Shown here one piece after another: positions 8,396-17,053 of a stretch of DNA of 64,000 nt. Origin of the DNA: Hyphomicrobium sp. (GTDB taxonomy: Bacteria > Pseudomonadota > Alphaproteobacteria > Rhizobiales > Hyphomicrobiaceae); NCBI GenBank assembly GCA_030148425.1, contig JASBTM010000003.1:186001-250000 (forward strand). The letters run 5' to 3'. The position numbers were made by a program, and so were the translations under genes. Under the pieces are notes generated by a model. The model made no database searches and had not been told where the DNA came from. It saw only the letters and a list, made by a program, of their open reading frames with translations. Numbering within the stretch: the stretch's first letter is position 1; every line of letters starts with the position of its first letter.

Positions 8396-9079
8396 ATGAA
8401 GCCGGTATCCATCTTTTTTGCTTCTATCTTTGCTTTGATTACCCCCTTTTCGATCCAAATCGCAGCTGCGGAAGAGGCGGCCAAACCGGCCGGCGATTCC
8501 GGCACGGTTTTGGGTGATCCGGACGGTCCGCTGACGCCCGAAGAGAAGGCCGAAAAAGAGGCAAGGCAGGCCTGTAAGGTCGATCTGTGCCGGGCTTTCC
8601 ATTCGAAGGAGGCCGCAGGCAGCGATATCGCCTGCCACGTCATCAAGAGCTGGCGGAAAGAGCAGCTCGTGAAGCTGGTCGCAAAAATCAAGGTGAGCTG
8701 GCCCTACGAGGGTGCCCATTGCTCGACGGATCTCAACATCAAGCGCTCCGACCTGGTAAAGGCCATGAGTGAGCCTAAGGCGGAGCTGCAACTCGCTCAG
8801 CACAAGGTCACCTGTTCGATCGCAAGCGAGAAGAGCGGCTCGACGGACTTCTCTTTCGAACTCGCGCCGAAGGTGATGTTCGAGAACGGCAAGGCGGTCA
8901 AAGCCGAGGCCCATTGGGGCAAGATCGAAGCTCCGACGCTCATCAAGAGCGCACTTTGGACGGCGACGGCTGCTGACAATACCGTGAACGTTCTGTCGGG
9001 GTCTATTGTCGAAGAAGTGAACATGTTCGTCGGCAAGCGCTGCGACGAGGTGAAAGATCAATGGGCTGCGAAACAGTGA
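8396..9079 (+). CDS. Secreted hypothetical protein
   Basis: The 227-residue protein starts with a typical signal peptide (MKPVSIFFASIFALI, then ending near IQIAAA), so it is probably exported to the periplasm. The mature part opens acidic and Lys/Glu-rich and contains several cysteines (CKVDLCRAFH, DIACHV, HCSTDL, VTCSI, KRCDE) that could form disulfides. I do not recognise its family. It stands alone between Hsp20 (divergent) and pqqA, which follows 154 bases downstream in the same direction. Confidence 0.7.
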   Translation: MKPVSIFFASIFALITPFSIQIAAAEEAAKPAGDSGTVLGDPDGPLTPEEKAEKEARQACKVDLCRAFHSKEAAGSDIACHVIKSWRKEQLVKLVAKIKVSWPYEGAHCSTDLNIKRSDLVKAMSEPKAELQLAQHKVTCSIASEKSGSTDFSFELAPKVMFENGKAVKAEAHWGKIEAPTLIKSALWTATAADNTVNVLSGSIVEEVNMFVGKRCDEVKDQWAAKQ

Positions 9080-9233
9080 CAGTCCAAATCAAAGCGGCCG
9101 GGCGTGAACTGTTATACTGTTATTAGGGTCGCTTATGAGCGGTTATTGTAAATACGATTGGCACTGATTATCCGGCGCCTATAGGTAGGCTTCCGTTGTG
9201 AAGCGTGGACTAACCACACTTGGAGGAAAAACC

Positions 9234-9323
9234 ATGAAGACGTGGTCGAAGCCCGAAGTTCGCGAGCAGGAAGTTGGTCTCGAAGTGACCAGCTACCTCC
9301 CGGCTGAGATCGACGTCATCTAA
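9234..9323 (+). CDS. pqqA: PQQ precursor peptide PqqA
   Basis: The 29-residue peptide begins MKTWSKPEVREQE and contains EVTSY, in which Glu17 and Tyr21 are the two residues that PqqE links by a carbon-carbon bond and that become pyrroloquinoline quinone. The length and the T/S-W-S/T-K-P start match PqqA peptides of methylotrophs. A strong ribosome-binding site (TGGAGGAAAA) ends three bases before the ATG. A strong terminator follows 30 bases after the stop, so it is a single-gene transcript. No pqqB, C, D or E gene lies in this window, so the processing enzymes must be elsewhere. PQQ serves methanol dehydrogenase in such organisms. Confidence 0.88.
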   Translation: MKTWSKPEVREQEVGLEVTSYLPAEIDVI

Positions 9324-9354
9324 ATCGGATGATGTCGGCTTAGGTCGAACTTTG

Positions 9355-9392
9355 AAGCGGCGGCCGAATATTTCGGTCGTCGCTTTTGTTTG
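9355..9392 (+). terminator. Terminator after pqqA (bidirectional with uup)
   Basis: A fourteen-pair stem with two G-U pairs (AAGCGGCGGCCGAA with TTCGGTCGTCGCTT, loop TATT) runs into TTTGTTT. It closes the pqqA transcript and sits just before the end of the convergent uup gene. Confidence 0.8.
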
Positions 9393-9400
9393 TGCGAAGC

Positions 9401-11221
9401 TCAGTCCGCGTTCTCGATAGCTTCGCGTTTTTCTTCCAGTTCCAGCCAAAGCGTCTCAGCGGCTTCGAGCTGTTGCTGGGCTTCCTGCAGGCGCTCGCTC
9501 GCCCTGTCGAAGGCGGGGCGATCACGGGTGAACAGCTCGGCATCCGCGAGCTTTGCGCCGAGTTTCTCAAGTTCCGCTTCAAGCTTCGCGATTTCGCCGG
9601 GTAGGCTGGAGAGTGCGTGCTTATCCTTGAAAGAAAGCTTCTGCTTTGCCGCCGCCGTCATCGTGGCAGTGCTTTGAGCCGACGCGTTTTCGGTCCGGGC
9701 CGTTCCAGGCTTCCGGTCTTTCCGGAGCGCATCTCCCTTGCGCTGGGCGAGCATATCGGAATATCCGCCAGCGTATTCGGTCCAATGCCCGTTTCCAGTC
9801 GGCGCCAATACGCTCGTCACGATACGATCGAGGAAATCGCGGTCGTGGCTGACGAGCAAAATCGTGCCTGGGTAATCCGATAGGAGTTCCTGGAGCAAAT
9901 CCAGGGTCTCAAGATCGAGGTCGTTCGTCGGCTCGTCGAGCACGAGAACATTCGACGGCTTTGCCAGCGCCCGTGCAAGCATCAGACGCGCGCGCTCGCC
10001 GCCCGACAGGACGCGGATCGGAGAGAGGCGTTGCTCGGGAAGGAACAGAAAGTCCTTCATGTAGCTCGCGACGTGGCGCGCCTTGCCGTTGATGACGACC
10101 TGATCGCCGCGGCCGCCTGTCAACGCATCGGCTACCGTCCAATTCGGATTGAGTTCGTCGCGGCGCTGATCGAGAGCCACGACCTCGAGGTTGGCGCCGT
10201 GGCGGATCGTGCCGCTGTCGGGCGCGATCTGACCGATCAGGAGCTTGATGAGCGTCGTTTTGCCGGCGCCGTTCGGACCGACAATGCCGAGCCGGTCGCC
10301 GCGCATGATGCGAAGGTCGAGATCCTTGACGATGTCGTGACCATCGTAGCTTTTCGAAATGCCGGTAGCTTCCGCGACGAGCTTGCCGGAGACGCTGCCT
10401 TCGGCAACATCGAGGCGCACGGTGCCGACGACGTTACGCTGCTCGCGCACTTCCTGACGCATGGCGCGAAGCTCGCGGACGCGGCGAACGTTGCGCTTGC
10501 GGCGGCCGGTGACGCCGCCATGCATCCATTGATCTTCGCGAACAATCTTGCGGTCGAGCTTGTGGCGCTCGATCTCTTCTTCTTCGAGTACCTTGTCGCG
10601 CCAGTCCTCGAATGCGCTGAAGCCCTGTTCGAGACGGCGAGTCTTGCCGCGATCGAGCCAGACGGTGGCGCGCGAGAGGTTCTCGAGAAAGCGACGGTCG
10701 TGGCTGATGAGGAGCAGCGCGGACCGCATTCCGAGCAGCGTCGTCTCGAGCCATTCAATGGCCGTCAGATCGAGATGGTTGGTCGGTTCGTCGAGGAGAA
10801 GGACGTCGGGTTTGGCGGCGATCACGCGGGCAAGAGCGGCGCGGCGTGCCTCGCCGCCAGAGAGATGCTGGGGCTCGCTGTCGCCAGAAAGGCCGAGATC
10901 GGCGAGAAGGTATTCCGCTTGGTAGGGATCGTCGGTCGGGCCGAGCCCCGCTTCGACGTAGGCGCGTACCGTTGCGAACCCAGTAAAATCGGCTTCCTGC
11001 GGCAGATAGCGAATGCTGGCGCCGGGATGCGCGAAGCGCTCACCGCCGTCGGGCTCGACGAGGTTTGCCGCGATTTTCAGCAGCGTCGACTTTCCCGAGC
11101 CGTTGCGGCCGACGAGGCAGATGCGGTCGCCGGGCGCGACAGTTAATTCCGCGCCTTCGAGCAGCGGTGTGCCGCCGAACGTGAGATTGATATCTTTGAG
11201 CGTTATCAGAGGAGGTGCCAT
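9401..11221 (-). CDS. uup: ABC-F family ATPase, Uup-like
   Basis: A 606-residue protein with two ABC ATPase domains and no membrane part, the ABC-F layout; Uup-type proteins act on ribosomes or DNA rather than in transport. The first domain has GRNGSGKST and LSGGEARR, the second GPNGAGKTT and LSGGERARL, each with a Walker B LLLDEPTNHLD or VLDEPTNDLD. A charged linker lies between them and the C-terminal 80 residues form a Glu/Lys/Ala coiled coil, the feature that separates Uup from other ABC-F members. The ATG at 11221 has AGGAGG seven bases upstream, which decides against the GTG at 11227. Confidence 0.9.
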   Translation of the reverse strand: MAPPLITLKDINLTFGGTPLLEGAELTVAPGDRICLVGRNGSGKSTLLKIAANLVEPDGGERFAHPGASIRYLPQEADFTGFATVRAYVEAGLGPTDDPYQAEYLLADLGLSGDSEPQHLSGGEARRAALARVIAAKPDVLLLDEPTNHLDLTAIEWLETTLLGMRSALLLISHDRRFLENLSRATVWLDRGKTRRLEQGFSAFEDWRDKVLEEEEIERHKLDRKIVREDQWMHGGVTGRRKRNVRRVRELRAMRQEVREQRNVVGTVRLDVAEGSVSGKLVAEATGISKSYDGHDIVKDLDLRIMRGDRLGIVGPNGAGKTTLIKLLIGQIAPDSGTIRHGANLEVVALDQRRDELNPNWTVADALTGGRGDQVVINGKARHVASYMKDFLFLPEQRLSPIRVLSGGERARLMLARALAKPSNVLVLDEPTNDLDLETLDLLQELLSDYPGTILLVSHDRDFLDRIVTSVLAPTGNGHWTEYAGGYSDMLAQRKGDALRKDRKPGTARTENASAQSTATMTAAAKQKLSFKDKHALSSLPGEIAKLEAELEKLGAKLADAELFTRDRPAFDRASERLQEAQQQLEAAETLWLELEEKREAIENAD

Positions 11222-11283
11222 GAGCACCTCCTAGCCGTGGACGTGAGCCGGATCAATCGCAACCTAGGGGCTGCGCGGATAGG

Positions 11284-11499
11284 TCAGCAGCATCGGCCGA
11301 TTTTGCCGCCATCTGTGCCGTAGCGGCTCGCTTGGCGGTCTCGAAAGAAGTCACTGTAACTCATGATCGGCTCGCCCGGATGGGCTTGGCGGCGATGGGA
11401 CACGTACGCTTCATAGTCCGGGATGCCGACCATCAGGCGGGCCGTCCGGGTGAGGCTGCGGGCGAGACTGGCGGCCGAAATCTTAAAGGGGTTACGCAT
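11284..11499 (-). CDS. YbdD/YjiX family small protein
   Basis: The 71-residue protein has the family pattern: MVGIPDYEAYVSHRRQ in the middle and HPGEPIMSYSDFFRDRQASRYG near the end, with a CC terminus. Members are nearly always encoded straight after cstA, as here (four bases between genes), and are thought to help that peptide/pyruvate transporter. The reading is co-directional with cstA, so translation is probably coupled. Confidence 0.9.
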   Translation of the reverse strand: MRNPFKISAASLARSLTRTARLMVGIPDYEAYVSHRRQAHPGEPIMSYSDFFRDRQASRYGTDGGKIGRCC

Positions 11500-11503
11500 C
11501 GGC

Positions 11504-13552
11504 TTACTCCGCGGGTACGATGGCGGTTTCGCGCGCCGAGATGTTGGGCTCGGCGAGCGCCTTCAGGATCGCGGCTGTACCGAAGCAGGCCATGATAATG
11601 ACCAGCGCGCCGAGGAGGCCGGTTAGCGTGGCATTGACGTAGTCGTTGACTATGACGCGATGCATGTCGGCGATAGATTTGGCGGGCGCCAAGATCTGGT
11701 TTGTTTCGAGTGCCCTCGCGAACTTTTCGGCGTGCGCGAGAAAGCCTATGGCGGGATTGTCGCTGAACAGTTTTTGCCAGCCGGCCGTCAGCGTGCAGAT
11801 GCCGAGCCAGACTGCGGGGGCGAGCGTCACCCAGGCATAACGTTCACGTTTCATCTTGAAGAGAATGACGGTGCCAAGCACCAGCGCGATGCAGGCGAGC
11901 ATCTGGTTCGAGATGCCAAACAAGGGCCAAAGCGTGTTGATGCCACCAAGCGGATCGACGACGCCTTGATAGAGGAAATAACCCCAAGCCGAGACGGCGA
12001 TAGCGGTCGCGATAATATTGGCGCCCCACGATTTCGTTGCCCTGAAGGACGGCACGACGGTGCCGATCAGATCCTGGATCATGAAGCGCGAGACGCGCGT
12101 TCCGGCGTCGATGGTCGTCAGAATGAAGAGCGCCTCGAAAAGGATCGCGAAGTGATACCAGAACGCCATCAGGGCTTTGCCACCGATGGCGCTCGATAGA
12201 ATTTCCGCCATGCCGACCGCGAGCGTCGGTGCGCCGCCGGTCCGCGATAGAATGCTCGCTTCGCCGACATCGGTTGCGGCCTGTTTCAGCAGGTCCGGCG
12301 TAATCGTGAAACCCCAGCTAGAGATCGCGGCTGCGGCGGATTCGGGAGAGGTGCCGATAAGCGCGGCTGGACTGTTCAGCGCAAAGTAAATTCCGGGTTC
12401 GAGTGTCGTTGCCGCGACCATGGCCATGATCGCGACGAAGCCCTCCATCAGCATCGCGCCATAGCCGATGGCGCGGGCGTCGATCTCGTTGTCGAGCATC
12501 TTTGGCGTGGTGCCGGAGGAGATAAGCGCGTGGAATCCCGAAATCGCGCCGCAGGCGATCGTGATGAAAAGGAACGGGAAGAGAGAGCCGGCGAAGACAG
12601 GCCCGCTGCCATCGATGAATTTCGTCACGGCGGGCATCTTGAGATCGGGCAATACAACAAAGATGCCGAGCGCCAGGCCGAGGATCGTGCCGATTTTAAG
12701 AAACGTCGAGAGATAGTCGCGAGGCGCGAGCAAAGCCCATACCGGCAGGACGGATGCGAAGAATCCGTACGCCATGAGCATGATCGACAGCTCTTCGCCG
12801 GAATAATCGAACAACGGCGCGAGAGATGGATCTTCGGCAACGTGACGTCCGAACACGAGTGCGAGCATCAACAGCACGAAGCCGATCACTGACATCTCGC
12901 CGATCCGGCCGGGACGCAAGAAGCGGCCGTAAATCCCCATCAGAACGGCGATGGGAATGGTCATGGCGACGGTGAAAGTTGCCCACGGGCTATGCGTCAG
13001 CGCCTTGACGACGACGAGGGCGAGGACGGCGAGCAGGATCATCATGATGATGAGCACGCCGATCATCGCCGTGGTGCCGGCAAAGGCGCCGAGCTCGGCG
13101 CGGATCATTTCGCCAAGAGAACGGCCGTCGCGGCGGATGGACGCCCAGAGCACGACGAAATCCTGGACGGCGCCTGCGAACACCGCTCCAGCGATCAGCC
13201 AGAGCGTCCCAGGCAGATATCCCATCTGCGCCGCAAGCACGGGGCCAACGAGGGGGCCGGCACCGGCAATCGCCGCGAAATGGTGGCCGAAGAGGACGGT
13301 TTTATCGGTCGGGCAGTAGTCGAGGCCGTCGTTGAAGCGCTGGGCAGGCGTGGGCCGAGTCGCATCGAGCTGCAGCACATTGGTAGCGATGAAACGCGCG
13401 TAGAAACGCTCGGCAAGCATATATGAGCAGATCGCCGCCAGGACGAGCCAGATGGCGTTGATCGACTCGCCGCGCCACAGCGCCACGATTCCGAGTGAAA
13501 TCGCGCCGAGAACGGCGACGGCCGTCCAAATCATCTTGCTCTTGATCGTCAT
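11504..13552 (-). CDS. cstA: Carbon starvation protein CstA (peptide/pyruvate transporter)
   Basis: A 682-residue integral membrane protein with many hydrophobic segments, the usual size for CstA. Typical CstA stretches are LFGHHFAAIAGAGPLVGPVLAAQMGY near residue 90, then VQDFVVLWASIRRDGRS, and GFHALISSGTTPKMLDNE in the middle. CstA imports pyruvate or peptides, chiefly on nutrient limitation. The ybdD-like gene follows at four bases. No regulatory site was recognised in the 222 bases upstream, which end at the tRNA-Ala gene. Confidence 0.93.
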   Translation of the reverse strand: MTIKSKMIWTAVAVLGAISLGIVALWRGESINAIWLVLAAICSYMLAERFYARFIATNVLQLDATRPTPAQRFNDGLDYCPTDKTVLFGHHFAAIAGAGPLVGPVLAAQMGYLPGTLWLIAGAVFAGAVQDFVVLWASIRRDGRSLGEMIRAELGAFAGTTAMIGVLIIMMILLAVLALVVVKALTHSPWATFTVAMTIPIAVLMGIYGRFLRPGRIGEMSVIGFVLLMLALVFGRHVAEDPSLAPLFDYSGEELSIMLMAYGFFASVLPVWALLAPRDYLSTFLKIGTILGLALGIFVVLPDLKMPAVTKFIDGSGPVFAGSLFPFLFITIACGAISGFHALISSGTTPKMLDNEIDARAIGYGAMLMEGFVAIMAMVAATTLEPGIYFALNSPAALIGTSPESAAAAISSWGFTITPDLLKQAATDVGEASILSRTGGAPTLAVGMAEILSSAIGGKALMAFWYHFAILFEALFILTTIDAGTRVSRFMIQDLIGTVVPSFRATKSWGANIIATAIAVSAWGYFLYQGVVDPLGGINTLWPLFGISNQMLACIALVLGTVILFKMKRERYAWVTLAPAVWLGICTLTAGWQKLFSDNPAIGFLAHAEKFARALETNQILAPAKSIADMHRVIVNDYVNATLTGLLGALVIIMACFGTAAILKALAEPNISARETAIVPAE

Positions 13553-13774
13553 CGTCTCCGTCCCTTGGCGTTCGCGATGAGGTTTCGCAATGCGCCGAAA
13601 GAGGGAACCTACATAAATTGCCGAGAGTGGCTAGCGGTGCGCGGCTATGGGCGCTTTTTGGCAAAGGCGCGAGCGGATCCAGATTTCAGATATTTCTCGG
13701 ATGCAGCCTTCGTCCCTGCGGTTTTGCCGAGTCGAGGAGGCACACGGGCGCAACTCATGCGCGGGAACAAAGAT

Positions 13775-13850
<76 letters not shown>

Positions 13851-13940
13851 GAACCACCGTCATCGGCGGGGCTGGTTCCCGCCGAAGATCCGCCTGATAA
13901 GTCGTCTTTGCGAAAACTGCAAGGACGTTCGACGCGTTTA

Positions 13941-14321
13941 TTAGGGCTCTTCGTCGCCCTCGCCCGCCGGGCCGCCAATGATGTTCGAGACATCGCCGCC
14001 TTCTTCCTCTTCTTCCTCGAGGAAGGTTTCGTCGTCTTCGGCGCCGCCCGCGTCATCCGTTTCGACGTCCGCCAGGGCCTCTTCGCCCTCGACTACCGGC
14101 AATTCGCCGTCCGCATCCTCAACGACCGCAGCCTTTTTAGCCTTCTTGGCAGCGAGTTCGCGCTGTTCGGCTTGAAGGGCGGCGAGCGCCGCCGGCGACG
14201 ATGCGATCACGTATTTGGTGCCGCAGAAGGGGCAAATGATCGGGTCGTGACCCAAATCATAGAAGCGCTCGTCGCAGTTCTGACAGGTGCGCTTCGTCCC
14301 GCGCTCTTGCTTGGTCGCCAT
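13941..14321 (-). CDS. FYDLN acid domain protein (TIGR02300-like)
   Basis: A 126-residue protein with an N-terminal zinc ribbon (C-x2-C ... C-x2-C, in CQNC and CPFC) surrounding RFYDLGHDP, the signature of the family (FYDLN is the usual spelling; here Gly replaces Asn). The C-terminal half is very acidic, with long Glu/Asp runs and a Lys/Ala helix before them. It is widespread in alphaproteobacteria without a known role. The ATG at 14321 gives MATKQERGTKR, the standard start; the upstream ATG at 14366 adds an unrelated 15 residues. Confidence 0.88.
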   Translation of the reverse strand: MATKQERGTKRTCQNCDERFYDLGHDPIICPFCGTKYVIASSPAALAALQAEQRELAAKKAKKAAVVEDADGELPVVEGEEALADVETDDAGGAEDDETFLEEEEEEGGDVSNIIGGPAGEGDEEP

Positions 14322-14546
14322 TGATCGTGCCTCGGTTATCGGAAATTCAAGGGAGCCGTCTGCCATAGGCAGTGCTGCCTGTCAAAACGAAAAGGTGGGA
14401 GGATCTGGGGATGCGGCAAGGTCTTCAGCGACTGAATGCTTGACCTCAGCCCTCGCGTGCCGTTGACAGAGCATCGCGGACCAGTCTCTATCCCGGCCTC
14501 AATTCCCGGAAAATAAGCTATCCGCCCCGATTTCCAACGGCTTGGG

Positions 14547-15896
14547 ATGTCCGATTTGAAGGCTCAATCAACATCGAAACCGCTGTCGTCGGTCAAGGCG
14601 GGGCCGCTCACGGGCCGAGTCCGTGTCCCGGGTGATAAATCGATTTCTCACCGGGCGCTCATTTTCGGGGCGCTTGCCACCGGCACGACGCGGATCCGGG
14701 GCCTGCTCGAGGCCGAAGACGTGATCAATACGGCGCGAGCGGTCGAGGCCCTAGGAGCCAGCGCCGAAAAACAGGGCGATATCTGGGTGGTCAAGGGCCG
14801 CGGCGTCGGCGGGCTCCGGACGCCGGACGGCCCTCTCGATTTCGGCAATTCGGGCACGGGCACGCGGTTGATGATGGGTGTCGTCGCGGGGCATCCGATC
14901 ACGGTGACGATGACGGGAGATGCGTCGCTTTCGCGCCGGCCGATGCGCCGAGTGCTGGCGCCCCTCCTCGAGATGGGGCTCGAGATCCTGGAGCCTGGGA
15001 AAGAGACGCTGCCGCTGACCCTCCGGGGTACGGGCGAACTGATGCCGATCGTCTACCGGCTTCCCGTGCCATCGGCGCAGGTCAAGAGTGCGGTGCTGAT
15101 CGCGGGACTTCACGCCGCAGGGAAGACGACCGTCGTCGAGCGGGAGGCGACGCGTGACCATACCGAGCGCATGCTCCGGCACTTCGGCGCAACCGTGACT
15201 ACAGAAACGAAGGGCAACGGGACATACATAACCGTCGACGGCGATGCCGAACTCGCCGGCAGGGATATCGTCGTGCCTGGCGATCCGTCTTCGGCCGCAT
15301 TTCTGGCGGCAGCGGCGTTGATCGTTCCAGGTTCGGATATCACGATCGAAGGCGTTCTGACGAACCCGACCCGCATCGGGCTTTATCTCTCGTTACAGGA
15401 AATGGGCGGAGACATTGCATTCGAAAATGCGCGCGAGGAAGGCGGCGAGCCCGTCGCCGACATTCGCGTGCGGGCTTCGCGCCTCAAGGGCGTCCATGTG
15501 CCGGCGGAACGCGCGCCGTCGATGATCGACGAGTATCCCGTACTTGCGGCGATCTCGACCTTCGCCGAGGGGCAGACGCGCATGGATGGGCTTGCGGAAC
15601 TCAAGGTGAAAGAGAGCGATCGTTTGCAGGCGACCGCCGCAGGACTTACCGCGAACGGGGCGAAGGCAGACATTGATGGCGATACGCTGACGGTGACCGG
15701 GACGGGCGGCCTGAAGGGCGGTGGCATCGTCGCGACGCATCTCGATCATCGCATCGCGATGGCTTTTCTCACGGCCGGTCTTGCGAGCGATACGACCATC
15801 GTCGTTGACGATTCGACGATGATTGCGACGAGCTTTCCTGAGTTTCGTCCGATCATGGAACAACTCGGCGCTCGTTTCGACGAGGCGGCGCGATGA
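14547..15896 (+). CDS. aroA: 3-phosphoshikimate 1-carboxyvinyltransferase (EPSP synthase), class II type
   Basis: This enzyme transfers the enolpyruvyl group of PEP to shikimate 3-phosphate in chorismate synthesis. The 449 residues include GDKSISHRA (29-37), RRPMRR, SAQVKSA, RDHTERM and NPTRIG, which together match the pattern of class II enzymes (the CP4 group). Unlike CP4, the loop after residue 100 reads NSGTGTR, so the residue that is Ala in CP4 and confers glyphosate insensitivity is Gly103 here. The stop overlaps the start of cmk (ATGA), so they are translated together. Confidence 0.95.
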   Translation: MSDLKAQSTSKPLSSVKAGPLTGRVRVPGDKSISHRALIFGALATGTTRIRGLLEAEDVINTARAVEALGASAEKQGDIWVVKGRGVGGLRTPDGPLDFGNSGTGTRLMMGVVAGHPITVTMTGDASLSRRPMRRVLAPLLEMGLEILEPGKETLPLTLRGTGELMPIVYRLPVPSAQVKSAVLIAGLHAAGKTTVVEREATRDHTERMLRHFGATVTTETKGNGTYITVDGDAELAGRDIVVPGDPSSAAFLAAAALIVPGSDITIEGVLTNPTRIGLYLSLQEMGGDIAFENAREEGGEPVADIRVRASRLKGVHVPAERAPSMIDEYPVLAAISTFAEGQTRMDGLAELKVKESDRLQATAAGLTANGAKADIDGDTLTVTGTGGLKGGGIVATHLDHRIAMAFLTAGLASDTTIVVDDSTMIATSFPEFRPIMEQLGARFDEAAR

Positions 15897-16528
15897 CGTT
15901 GATCATTGCCATCGACGGGCCGGCGGCGTCCGGCAAAGGCACGCTTGCGAGACGTATCGCGGCGCATTTCGGCCTCGCGTGGCTCGATACGGGTCTCTTA
16001 TATCGTGCCGTGGCGCGGGATGTGCTGGCGAACGGCGGAGATCTCGACGATGTCATAGCCGCGGCGGAAGCCGCGCGGGTCATCGAGGCGCAATCGTTGG
16101 ACGATCCTGGATTGCGCGGGCCAAAGGCGGGCGATGCCGCTTCGATCGTCGCGAAATTTCCGGAAGTGCGTGCCGCGCTTCTCGACTATCAGCGTGCCTT
16201 CGCCGCGCAGGAGGCCGGCGCGGTGCTCGATGGGCGAGATATCGGCACGGTCGTCTGTCCGAATGCGCGCGTGAAGGTTTTCGTCACCGCATCTGACGAA
16301 GCTCGGGCGCAACGGCGCTTTCTCGAGCATCTGGGGCGGGGCGAAGCCGTTTCATACGACGATCTTCTGGCCGACATTCGCCGCCGAGACGCGCGCGACA
16401 GCGGCAGATCGGCGGCACCGATGCTGGCAGCCGCTGACGCCCTTCACCTCGATACGACGCATCTCGACGCCGATCAGGCGTTCGAAGCCATCATGCAGCT
16501 CATCGCAGCGCGCGTAGCGGGAAACTAA
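15893..16528 (+). CDS. cmk: Cytidylate kinase
   Basis: A 211-residue kinase that phosphorylates CMP and dCMP. The P-loop GPAASGKGT is at residues 8-16; LDTGLLYRAVA and VLDGRDIGTVVCP are typical, and the lid has RRRDARDSGRSAAPM. It overlaps aroA by four bases. In many proteobacteria rpsA follows directly; here a PepSY gene and a pyruvate dehydrogenase cluster intervene. Confidence 0.95.
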   Translation: MTLIIAIDGPAASGKGTLARRIAAHFGLAWLDTGLLYRAVARDVLANGGDLDDVIAAAEAARVIEAQSLDDPGLRGPKAGDAASIVAKFPEVRAALLDYQRAFAAQEAGAVLDGRDIGTVVCPNARVKVFVTASDEARAQRRFLEHLGRGEAVSYDDLLADIRRRDARDSGRSAAPMLAAADALHLDTTHLDADQAFEAIMQLIAARVAGN

Positions 16529-16558
16529 GACGGCGTCCGAATTTTTCGGCAGCGAGCG

Positions 16559-16831
16559 TCAATCCCTGTCGATCTCTTCCTTCAGGAAACTTCCCGAGCG
16601 CGGATCGACTTCGAATTCCGTGATCTGGCCGTTTTTGACGCCCTTGCCTTCCCAATGGCCGTCATCGGCGTGAATCCCTGTGACGTTGGAATATCCCGCG
16701 GCTTCGAGCTTCTGAATGACCTGCTCCTGGGGCATCCAATCGGCTCCTGGGACGTCGTTATCGGCAAAGGCAGCTGCGCTTCCTGCCAGGCCGAAGGCTG
16801 CAACGAGTGCTAACGCTTGCGCGGGTCGCAT
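16559..16831 (-). CDS. Secreted PepSY-domain protein
   Basis: The 90-residue protein has a signal peptide (MRPAQALALVAAFGLAGSAAAFA) and one PepSY-like unit: a helix with PQEQVIQKLEAAGY, then strands VTGIHADDGHWEGKG and ITEFEVDPRSG. Such small exported proteins may bind or inhibit periplasmic proteases, or sense envelope state, but the role is unproven. The ATG at 16831 has a strong GGGAGG site upstream; an ATG at 17011 would add an unlikely leader. It is divergent from aceE. Confidence 0.8.
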   Translation of the reverse strand: MRPAQALALVAAFGLAGSAAAFADNDVPGADWMPQEQVIQKLEAAGYSNVTGIHADDGHWEGKGVKNGQITEFEVDPRSGSFLKEEIDRD

Positions 16832-17053
16832 ATGGGCACCTCCCTGAGGGTTTTTATCGAGCGTCAAAGCACAACAGGAATTCTTAATGCAAAGTTCCGG
16901 ATCGTGAGGCAATGCGGAGCATTTCAACGAAGAGGTGCTCGTAAACAGGGATCTGCATAACCACTTCAATTTAAGGGCATAAGCGGCGTTCGGGCGTTTG
17001 TGGTAAACCACTCTTCGACAGGATCGCCGTAATGTCGGCGGGCAAGGATTGTC

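Noticed and set aside
10031-11146. 371-codon frame antisense to uup
   Set aside because: Uup is certain on the other strand; the antisense frame is a by-product of GC-rich codon use and has no known domain.
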